Origin: an uncultured Clostridia bacterium
GTDB taxonomy: Bacteria > Bacillota > Dehalobacteriia > UBA4068 > JAAVYR01
Length of the DNA: 8,674 bases
Direction: 5' to 3'
Assembly: GCA_946562005.1 (NCBI GenBank)
Contig: CAMNVD010000044.1
Coordinates: 1-8,674 of the forward strand
Below are positions 1 through 4,701 of this stretch, piece after piece. The notes under the pieces are model-generated. The model made no database searches and was not told the origin of the DNA. It saw nothing but the letters and a program-made list of their open reading frames with translations. The first letter of the stretch is position 1; each line of letters begins with the position of its first letter. Position numbers and translations under genes: made by a program.

Positions 1-167
1 TCATTAACGCTCCACTCCACATAGGTGCCGTCTAAATCTTTTCTTTTCAAAAGTCCGATAATCACTTCAGAAGAAGGTGTACCAGGATAGCCAGATACCA
101 CCTTCACACCGGCACGAAGGGCGCCTAAGCCAACGGCATCATTACCGGAAACGATTTTTTTCACCAT
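1..167 (-). CDS. iorA: Indolepyruvate:ferredoxin oxidoreductase alpha subunit, N-terminal part (runs off left edge)
   Basis: Only the first 55 codons are present; the gene continues beyond base 1. The product starts MVKKIVSGNDAVGLGALRAG and goes on with a GYPGTPSSE motif (about residues 27-35) and EWSVNE near the cut. These match the N-terminus of IorA, the thiamine-diphosphate subunit of the IorAB enzyme, which oxidatively decarboxylates aryl-2-oxoacids to acyl-CoA with ferredoxin as acceptor and can run in reverse in anaerobes. The ATG at 165-167 is fixed by an AGAAGGAGG ribosome binding site 7 nt upstream. The gene sits directly behind an intrinsic terminator and a histidine-rich leader peptide, so transcription is probably controlled by attenuation. 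That leader is unusual for iorA and suggests an imidazole substrate, which is inference. The beta subunit would lie outside the window. Confidence 0.85.
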   Translation of the reverse strand, partial: MVKKIVSGNDAVGLGALRAGVKVVSGYPGTPSSEVIIGLLKRKDLDGTYVEWSVN

Positions 168-174
168 GATTTTG

Positions 175-183
175 CCTCCTTCT
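175..183 (-). promoter_or_regulatory. iorA ribosome binding site, adjacent to the attenuator terminator
   Basis: AGAAGGAGG on the minus strand, 7 nt before the iorA ATG. It begins only about six bases after the U-tract of the terminator at 189-219, so termination would release RNA just short of the ribosome binding site. Confidence 0.9.
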
Positions 184-188
184 CTTAC

Positions 189-219
189 AAAAAAAACCCC
201 CATTTACAATGGGAGTTTT
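189..219 (-). terminator. Attenuator terminator upstream of iorA
   Basis: On the minus strand AAAACTCCCATT (219-208) pairs with AATGGGGGTTTT (204-193). This gives a 12-bp stem with one U-G wobble and a GUA loop, followed by a run of eight T (196-189). It is a strong intrinsic terminator lying between the leader peptide and iorA, not after a gene, which is the position of an attenuator. Its 5' arm (216-208) is also complementary to the upstream segment 264-255, giving a competing antiterminator. Confidence 0.9.
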
Positions 220-264
220 GAGATTACACCATACATCTTTCTATAGAAACAGCCACTACCCATC
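208..264 (-). promoter_or_regulatory. Antiterminator pairing of the histidine attenuator
   Basis: The RNA segment GAUGGGUAGU (264-255) can pair with ACUCCCAUU (216-208), the 5' arm of the terminator: nine base pairs including one G-U, with one bulged U. The same segment overlaps UGAUGG (265-260), which is fully complementary to CCAUCA (300-295) inside the His-codon run. The region therefore has the mutually exclusive 1:2, 2:3 and 3:4 pairings of ribosome-mediated attenuation. Stalling on His codons would cover segment 1, free segment 2 and prevent termination. The pairing was worked out by eye without energy calculation. Confidence 0.8.
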
Positions 265-278
265 AAAGCAATATAAAA

Positions 279-368
279 CTAGCCCCCAATCAAATGATGG
301 TGGTTATGATGAATAGCAACCATGTGGATACCATTTTGTAATTGTAATGGAGTGATTTGTTGCAACAT
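279..368 (-). CDS. Histidine-rich leader peptide of the iorA attenuator (29 aa)
   Basis: ATG at 368-366, TAG at 281-279. The peptide begins MLQQITPLQLQNGIH and ends MVAIHHNHHHLIGG. It holds six His residues (15, 20, 21, 23, 24, 25), five of them within six consecutive codons (311-294), and no Trp, Phe or Tyr. An AAGGA ribosome binding site lies 9 nt upstream, and a near-consensus promoter lies 37 nt before the start. The stop codon is 14 nt before the RNA segment that decides between terminator and antiterminator, so a ribosome at the stop would interfere with that segment. The peptide itself is expected to have no function beyond being translated: slow translation at low charged tRNA-His should allow transcription into iorA. 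It is like enterobacterial HisL in logic but not in sequence. ATG codon 16 is an alternative start with no good ribosome binding site. Confidence 0.88.
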   Translation of the reverse strand: MLQQITPLQLQNGIHMVAIHHNHHHLIGG

Positions 369-404
369 TTGCAATCATCCTTTTCTAACATCATTACACG
401 ATTT

Positions 405-433
405 ATCATAGCACCAATCAGCACGCTTGTCAA
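405..433 (-). promoter_or_regulatory. Promoter of the leader peptide-iorA transcript
   Basis: -35 TTGACA (433-428), 17-bp spacer, -10 TATGAT (410-405), one base from the sigma-A consensus. The start point is expected near 398, about 30 nt before the leader ATG. It lies right after the stop codon of the RCC1-repeat gene, and no terminator separates the two. Confidence 0.88.
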
Positions 434-441
434 ACAGATTC

Positions 442-1398
442 TTATTCCGCTGCCTGAGCCTTCAGCCTTTTAATCCCGGTCCAGCTTTCCATGGAGGTGT
501 CACCAAAGCCCGCCACCACCATAGAGCCATCCCTCTTAATACCAACGACGCGGTCTTGCAACATATAAATATCGGCAATGTCCGTCCAATCTTTTACTTC
601 CGGTAAATAGTCCCAATAATCGCCTCTCCCGGCTAATAAAACAGTGCCGTCTGCCCTTAGCCCTAAGGTATCCCAGCCGTCCGTCGCAATGGCAACAATT
701 TCCGTCCAGTCCTCCACATCACAAGAACCGTAACGATTATCGCCAACCGCTACCACCGTGCCGTCAGACTTCAAACCTACGCTGTGATTGGCTCCTGCGG
801 CAACAGACACAATGTCTGTCCAATCGCCTACTTCACACTGTCCGAAATATTCTCCCACCTTACCCCCTGCAGCCACCACAGTACCATCAGACTTTAGACC
901 AAGAGTATGAGCATAAGCGGAAATTGCCACAATATCTTTCCAATCATCTACCTCACAGTTACCCCATTCGTCATAGCCAAATGCCACCACCGTACCGTCG
1001 GTTTTCAAGCCTACCGCATAGTCGCACCCAACATCAAGAGCAGCAATGTCTGTCCATTTTTCTACTTCCGTAATATCAAAATCTTTGCGACCAACAGCGA
1101 CCACTGTGCCATCAGATTTGAGTCCAAAAGTATTAAAGCTGCCGGCAGCCACAGAAACAATATCTGACCAATCGCTAACTTCGCATTGTCCATATTCGTT
1201 GTCCCCCATAGCAAGAACACTCCCATCCTCTTTTAAGGCAACGGCATGCCAAAGCCCCCCGGCAACAATCTGAGGATTGGCACCGATTTCTACTTGAGCA
1301 GTTACCGGTTCTTTATAATCGCCGCCACTGCCACAGCCTGCCAAGGTGCACATAGTGAAAAGCAAGGCAAAGGCAAAAGCTCCATATTTTTTCTTCAT
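442..1398 (-). CDS. RCC1-repeat lipoprotein (318 aa)
   Basis: The product starts MKKKYGAFAFALLFTMCTLAGC: a lipoprotein signal peptide with lipobox LAGC, so Cys22 should be lipidated and the protein held at the outer face of the membrane. The rest is seven RCC1/BLIP-II-like repeats of about 40 residues, each with a core such as GLKSDGTVVAVGDN followed by CEVxDWTDIV. Seven repeats are enough for one seven-bladed beta-propeller filling the mature chain. I chose the ATG at 1396-1398 because AGGAGG at 1408-1413 is 9 nt upstream. An in-frame ATG eight codons earlier would contain that ribosome binding site within its coding sequence. Ligand and role are unknown; such propellers usually bind proteins or other ligands. 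No terminator is seen after the stop, and the iorA leader promoter follows within 9 bases. Confidence 0.85.
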   Translation of the reverse strand: MKKKYGAFAFALLFTMCTLAGCGSGGDYKEPVTAQVEIGANPQIVAGGLWHAVALKEDGSVLAMGDNEYGQCEVSDWSDIVSVAAGSFNTFGLKSDGTVVAVGRKDFDITEVEKWTDIAALDVGCDYAVGLKTDGTVVAFGYDEWGNCEVDDWKDIVAISAYAHTLGLKSDGTVVAAGGKVGEYFGQCEVGDWTDIVSVAAGANHSVGLKSDGTVVAVGDNRYGSCDVEDWTEIVAIATDGWDTLGLRADGTVLLAGRGDYWDYLPEVKDWTDIADIYMLQDRVVGIKRDGSMVVAGFGDTSMESWTGIKRLKAQAAE

Positions 1399-1407
1399 TG
1401 TTAAAGT

Positions 1408-1413
1408 CCTCCT
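1408..1413 (-). promoter_or_regulatory. Ribosome binding site deciding the RCC1-lipoprotein start
   Basis: AGGAGG on the minus strand, 9 nt before the ATG at 1398. It excludes the longer reading starting at 1422. Confidence 0.8.
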
Positions 1414-1489
1414 AATCATCATTGAGGATTCGTCCTCTCCTCTTATGACGAAACAAGGAAAAGAAAAGTTTCCATTGTCCGCTCATCGT

Positions 1490-1522
1490 AAAAAAGCCGG
1501 CAAGATGATTCCTGCCGGCTTT
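1490..1522 (-). terminator. Terminator of the TPR-protein gene
   Basis: On the minus strand AAAGCCGGCA (1522-1513) pairs perfectly with TGCCGGCTTT (1502-1493) around a 10-nt loop, followed by T residues to 1490. It lies 13 bases after the TPR gene stop codon, so the RCC1-lipoprotein gene is probably a separate transcription unit. Confidence 0.88.
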
Positions 1523-1534
1523 CGTTTTACCCCA

Positions 1535-2218
1535 TTATTGATTTTCTTGTTCACTATCTTGACTTTTGCTTTCCTTATCTTTCATTTGTTGGATTTGATT
1601 TACCAAAGCGTCGGCATTTTTGCTCAAATCTGCGTCATCTTTTACCAATGCTTGATATGCTTTTGCAGCGTCCAAAGCAGCATCGACACCATCAGAAGCA
1701 AATAAAAACATTACATGGAGATAGTTCACAGACCAGTTAGTTGGGTCTAATTCCAATGCCTTATCAAAAGCGGCGTCTGCCCCTTCATCATAACCGATAA
1801 CCCAGTTAGCATTAGCGATTTTCCCATAGATATCCGCTTCTGCCGCAGCATTGAGCTCAGCTGGTTTATTAGCCAAGGCTCTATCATAATATTCAATCAC
1901 ATTGGCATAGCTGGTAGGTACTTCATTATACCGTTCAGCAGCCGTCAAAAGCTCTCCTTGCGCTTGATATAAAGATGCAATTTCTACCAAAATGCTATAG
2001 TCATCAGGATTTTTGGCCAATTTTTCTTTAGCTTTGGCGATAGAATCATCATAAGCTGCCAATTGGTCCTCGATTTGTTCAGGGCTCACACCTGTACCAA
2101 AATCAGGAGATTGCCAAATAAAGTAACTGCCCAAAAGTCCAAAAATCAAAACAACAACCATAACGGTTAATAAGGTTTTTTGATTTTTTGTTGTATTACG
2201 AATTTTTTGAATAACCAC
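1535..2218 (-). CDS. Membrane-anchored TPR-repeat protein (227 aa)
   Basis: Starts with GTG at 2216-2218; AGGAGGAA lies 7 nt upstream and no better ATG is nearby. A basic N-terminus is followed by one hydrophobic segment at about residues 15-34 (TLLTVMVVVLIFGLLGSYF), so the protein is probably anchored with its C-terminal part outside. Residues about 50-195 are helical with TPR-like signatures: NPDDYSILVEIASLYQAQGE, YYDRALANKP and AAFDKALELDPTN. The tail from about 212 is Lys/Ser/Gln/Glu-rich and disordered-looking. TPRs bind partner proteins, but the partner is not evident here. It is monocistronic: it has its own promoter at 2333-2361, a leader of about 108 nt, and a strong terminator. Confidence 0.8.
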   Translation of the reverse strand: MVIQKIRNTTKNQKTLLTVMVVVLIFGLLGSYFIWQSPDFGTGVSPEQIEDQLAAYDDSIAKAKEKLAKNPDDYSILVEIASLYQAQGELLTAAERYNEVPTSYANVIEYYDRALANKPAELNAAAEADIYGKIANANWVIGYDEGADAAFDKALELDPTNWSVNYLHVMFLFASDGVDAALDAAKAYQALVKDDADLSKNADALVNQIQQMKDKESKSQDSEQENQ

Positions 2219-2310
2219 GTTTTACTTCCTCCTAAATTTACCAGTCTGTTTTTCAATATCCATTTAACATTATCATAACTAAAAATGAAAATAATATGAA
2301 AAACAATCAC

Positions 2311-2323
2311 GCTATTTTATAGC
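2311..2323. promoter_or_regulatory. Palindrome at the start of the TPR-gene transcript (possible operator)
   Basis: GCTATTTTATAGC is a perfect 5-3-5 inverted repeat placed about +4 to +16 from the predicted start point of the TPR gene. The position fits a repressor site. The local sequence is very AT-rich, so chance is possible. Confidence 0.3.
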
Positions 2324-2332
2324 CATAAAGAT

Positions 2333-2361
2333 ATGATAATAAAAAACCAATCAAGTGTCAA
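2333..2361 (-). promoter_or_regulatory. Promoter of the TPR-protein gene
   Basis: -35 TTGACA (2361-2356), 17-bp spacer, -10 TATCAT (2338-2333). Transcription should start near 2326, giving an untranslated leader of about 108 nt before the GTG at 2218. Confidence 0.85.
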
Positions 2362-2377
2362 CCAATAAAACAAGACA

Positions 2378-2417
2378 AAAGAGAAAAGCTGAAACAAATC
2401 CAATCGCTTTTCTCTTT
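2378..2417 (-). terminator. Terminator of the ylbF-perR unit
   Basis: On the minus strand AAAGAGAAAAGC (2417-2406) pairs perfectly with GCTTTTCTCTTT (2389-2378), a 12-bp stem with a 16-nt loop. It is followed by TGTCTTGTTTTATT, a broken T-tract. It lies 27 bases after the perR-like stop codon. Confidence 0.72.
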
Positions 2418-2444
2418 ACAATCTGTAATGCTTTTATAATGTAT

Positions 2445-2888
2445 TTATTTATCTAAGCAATCCTGACAAATACCATAAAACTCCAACCGATAACGATGTA
2501 TCTTACCGCAACTGCAATCCACTCCCTGGAGAAAAGTATCTTTTTTCAAAGGCATCTCCATATCATAGACCTTGCCGCACTTTTCACAAACAAAATGGTA
2601 ATGCATCCCTGCATTAGCATCAAACCGGCTAACACCTTTGCCATAGTTTAGCTCCTGGGCCATACCATCTGCCACTAAAAGCTGCAAATTCCGATATACC
2701 GTACCTAAACTAATGTTCGGCATATCTTTCCGCGCTTCTTCATAAACCCATTCCGCAGTAGGATGACATTTGGTCTGGGATAATATCTGCCAAATTAACA
2801 TTTTTTGTTTCGTCATCCGTTTTTGCTTTTCTCTGGCACAGGGTACACTGCCATCTTTCAACTGTTTGATAACGATTTTTTCTTTCAT
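2445..2888 (-). CDS. perR: PerR-type Fur family transcriptional repressor (147 aa)
   Basis: A winged-helix DNA-binding part (about residues 25-80, with NISLGTVYRNLQLL) precedes the Fur dimerisation domain. Structural zinc cysteines are C101/C104 (CEKC) and C141/C144 (CQDC). All five regulatory metal ligands known from Bacillus subtilis PerR have counterparts at matching spacing: H42, D90, H96, H98 and, diagnostically, an aspartate at D109, where Fur has glutamate. Hence a peroxide-sensing, PerR-like role is more likely than iron-sensing Fur. Two further cysteines (C125, C127 in DCSCGK) are not part of the usual set. I chose the ATG at 2886-2888 because GGTGAT, complementary to the 16S 3' end, lies just upstream; an in-frame GTG at 2897 has none. 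The gene follows ylbF by 27 nt, probably in one transcript. Rubrerythrin and Hsp33 genes nearby fit a peroxide regulon. Confidence 0.85.
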   Translation of the reverse strand: MKEKIVIKQLKDGSVPCAREKQKRMTKQKMLIWQILSQTKCHPTAEWVYEEARKDMPNISLGTVYRNLQLLVADGMAQELNYGKGVSRFDANAGMHYHFVCEKCGKVYDMEMPLKKDTFLQGVDCSCGKIHRYRLEFYGICQDCLDK

Positions 2889-2892
2889 TACA

Positions 2893-2898
2893 ATCACC
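2893..2898 (-). promoter_or_regulatory. Ribosome binding site deciding the perR start
   Basis: GGTGAT on the minus strand matches the 3' half of the extended AGGAGGTGAT ribosome binding site. It is correctly placed for the ATG at 2888 and overlaps the alternative GTG at 2897, arguing against that start. Confidence 0.55.
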
Positions 2899-2915
2899 CG
2901 TTATGTATTCTATCT

Positions 2916-3299
2916 TTAGTTAAGGTGAGACAACTCCATGGCAGCCTGCTCCACGCCAAGCTCTACAGCAAATACCTTTTGCATCTCCCCCACCAATTTA
3001 GAAAAACGATACTCTGCATTGAGGAAATCATTGATTTCTGGATACATACTCAAGGTAAAATACATATCATCCAGCTCTTTATCTAACGCTGGACATTCCT
3101 CTTTCCCTAAATGCGCTACCTGCGCCCGCATTTGTAATGTCCTGAAATTCATCAAAAGCTCCAGAGACTGCTCGTTTTTCCCCACTGCTTCCTTTGCCTT
3201 TTGATAAGCGACAAATTCCGGGCTATCTTTTAATAGCGCTGCCAATGTATGACAGCCTGCTAATATTTTTGTTGTTTGCAAGTTGATTTCATCTCTCAT
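2916..3299 (-). CDS. YlbF/YmcA family protein (127 aa)
   Basis: A short, all-helical, charged protein of the Com_YlbF (DUF964) family. The recognisable pattern is an N-terminal helix with LAALLKDSPEFVAYQKAKEA, a central MNFRTLQMRAQ helix and a C-terminal FLNAEYRFSKLVGEMQKVF helix. In Bacillus, YlbF and YmcA with YaaT form the Y-complex, which affects RNase Y, biofilm formation, competence and sporulation. It carries two cysteines (residue 16 and in EECPAL), not the cysteine-rich tail of B. subtilis YlbF. No ribosome binding site precedes the ATG, and the promoter -10 ends only six bases upstream, so the mRNA may be leaderless. It is the first gene of a probable unit with perR. Confidence 0.75.
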   Translation of the reverse strand: MRDEINLQTTKILAGCHTLAALLKDSPEFVAYQKAKEAVGKNEQSLELLMNFRTLQMRAQVAHLGKEECPALDKELDDMYFTLSMYPEINDFLNAEYRFSKLVGEMQKVFAVELGVEQAAMELSHLN

Positions 3300-3305
3300 A
3301 GTTTT

Positions 3306-3334
3306 ATTCTACCATATTCTTACTTTTCTATCAA
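3306..3334 (-). promoter_or_regulatory. Promoter of the ylbF-perR unit
   Basis: -35 TTGATA (3334-3329), 17-bp spacer, -10 TAGAAT (3311-3306). The predicted start point, 6-7 nt downstream, coincides with the A of the ylbF ATG at 3299. Confidence 0.72.
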
Positions 3335-3365
3335 TATTCATTCCTATTAAGCTGTCAGATATTGT

Positions 3366-4514
3366 TTACTTTTTACGCTCCATCAAAAAACGTCCCAGCC
3401 ATCCACGATAAATCTCAATGGCCTTTTCTGGACAAAGCTCCTGACAACAAAAACAGCAAATGCACTTCTTATTATCTATGCAGGGCACTTTTCCTACTAA
3501 CTCCATAGCACGAGGCGGACAATGGGCTACACATTTCCCACAGCCAATACAACCATTCCTGTCCACACGAACTCTCGGTTTGATACGATTATCCAGCCAA
3601 TCAGAAAGAAAGCTAGGCAACTTTGTATTATAAAAATGAATAGGTCGACTATCCGGCAGCTGCAAATCAGGAATCTGCAATGCAGCAAGACTTTCATCCA
3701 ACACACTTACATTTTCCGGCTGCACTAGGCCTCGTTCCCTTGCCGCCGCAAGCATTGGCACGTCATCAGGCTCCATTCCCAGGACACCTGCGCCAACCCA
3801 ATCCGCAGCATAAGGGTTTTGCCCCATGATTAGTGCACCTACCTGTCTAGGCGTCCCTCCAGACGGCCCATTCCCCTCCATAGCCACAATACCGTCAATG
3901 ATGGAAAATACCGGCTTTACCGTCTCGCATACATCCACTAAAAGATGAGCAAAATCATGATATTCTGGCAGCCGCAAATGATAGTCCACCTTAGCCATGC
4001 CAGCAATAGCGCCATACATATTCTTGGCTGCGCCACTATACATCATCATAGAATGGGTTTTTAATTTTGCAATAGAAATAATGGCGTTCGCTGTAAGCAT
4101 GGCCTTTACCATAGGAAAAGTATTGGTTCTATCCCGCACTGATGCCGAGACGGTAGCCACTGATACATCATAGTTTAGCAGGCTGCCCGTTCGCTCCGCT
4201 ACCCCTATAAGCCCAGCCGCTTGATAAGCGGCCTTAAGCAATCCAGGTAAGAAAGGTCCGCCTGGACTATCCCCAATGATAACCTTGACACCCCGCTCTT
4301 TAAAATAACGAGCAACAGCCTCTACCACAACAGGATGGGTTACCACGGCACTCTCTGGAGACTTCGCCATAAGCAGATTGGTTTTTAAGAAAACAGTTTG
4401 TCCTGCATCAGGCAGAAAAGAGCCTGCGGATAATAAATCAAGCCCCCGCCATAAAGCCCTTTCTACTTCGCTCAGTTCGTAAGAATCACATCGACATAAA
4501 GCAACCTTTTCCAT
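3366..4514 (-). CDS. DUF362 domain protein with C-terminal two-cluster ferredoxin domain (382 aa)
   Basis: Residues about 30-290 match the DUF362 family, with conserved-looking stretches FLKTNLL, VIIGDSPGGPF, SIAKLKTHSMMMYSGAAKNMYG and DGIVAMEGNGPSGGTPR. Residues 322-333 (CIGCGKCVAHCP) and 351-362 (CICCFCCQELCP) are two 4Fe-4S motifs of the CxxCxxCxxxCP type. The second carries two extra cysteines. The reaction of DUF362 proteins is not known to me; the ferredoxin tail implies electron transfer in the cytoplasm. There is no signal peptide or membrane segment. The ATG at 4512-4514 follows a GAGGG ribosome binding site. It has its own promoter, divergent from the LysM gene, and no clear terminator before ylbF 66 nt downstream, so read-through into ylbF-perR is possible. 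Confidence 0.85.
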   Translation of the reverse strand: MEKVALCRCDSYELSEVERALWRGLDLLSAGSFLPDAGQTVFLKTNLLMAKSPESAVVTHPVVVEAVARYFKERGVKVIIGDSPGGPFLPGLLKAAYQAAGLIGVAERTGSLLNYDVSVATVSASVRDRTNTFPMVKAMLTANAIISIAKLKTHSMMMYSGAAKNMYGAIAGMAKVDYHLRLPEYHDFAHLLVDVCETVKPVFSIIDGIVAMEGNGPSGGTPRQVGALIMGQNPYAADWVGAGVLGMEPDDVPMLAAARERGLVQPENVSVLDESLAALQIPDLQLPDSRPIHFYNTKLPSFLSDWLDNRIKPRVRVDRNGCIGCGKCVAHCPPRAMELVGKVPCIDNKKCICCFCCQELCPEKAIEIYRGWLGRFLMERKK

Positions 4515-4574
4515 TAGACGCCCTCATTGTCCTATCTAAAATTCCATCTGACTAACACGGAATTATTCGCTGTT

Positions 4575-4603
4575 ATTTTACCATATACCTGCTTCAAACA
4601 CAA
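4575..4603 (-). promoter_or_regulatory. Promoter of the DUF362 gene
   Basis: -35 TTGTGT (4603-4598), 17-bp spacer, -10 TAAAAT (4580-4575), giving a leader of about 54 nt. The weak -35 lies five bases from a direct repeat that could bind an activator. Confidence 0.65.
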
Positions 4604-4607
4604 AAAC

Positions 4608-4633
4608 AAATCTTCCCAAGTTAAATCTTCCCA
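4608..4633. repeat. Direct repeat AAATCTTCCCA x2 in the divergent promoter region
   Basis: AAATCTTCCCA occurs at 4608-4618 and again at 4623-4633, a 15-bp period (on the minus strand TGGGAAGATTT twice). It sits immediately upstream of the DUF362 -35 box and between two divergent genes. A tandem site of this kind would suit a response regulator or other activator. No protein partner can be named. Confidence 0.6.
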
Positions 4634-4688
4634 GCATACAAGCACCAATCTTAAGAAACAGAATACTATGAGAAAAAATGAATCTTTT

Positions 4689-4694
4689 AGGAGG
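4689..4694 (+). promoter_or_regulatory. Ribosome binding site deciding the LysM-protein start
   Basis: AGGAGG lies 7 nt before the ATG at 4702. The longer in-frame reading from 4678 would contain this site in its coding sequence, so it is rejected. Confidence 0.85.
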
Positions 4695-4701
4695 AATATC
4701 A

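Noticed and set aside
238..249. Palindrome TTTCTATAGAAA between the leader peptide and the attenuator terminator.
   Set aside because: It lies in the loop region of the antiterminator and can form only a small local hairpin; no evidence of separate function.
189..433. T-box riboswitch upstream of iorA.
   Set aside because: I found no T-box sequence (AGGGTGGNACCGCG-like) or stem I layout. The leader peptide with His codons explains the region better.
1046..1273. Plus-strand ORFs opposite the RCC1-repeat gene (also 907-1167).
   Set aside because: They are antisense shadows produced by the repeated coding sequence; no ribosome binding site and no protein-family features.
442..1290. Periodic sequence of about 120 bp, considered as a CRISPR or minisatellite array.
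   Set aside because: The periodicity is in frame and encodes RCC1 blades; the copies are imperfect and there are no spacers.
1424..1437. Hairpin GAGGATTCGTCCTC in the leader of the RCC1-lipoprotein gene.
   Set aside because: A five-base stem is too small to claim as a regulator; the stable UUCG loop would be on the opposite strand.
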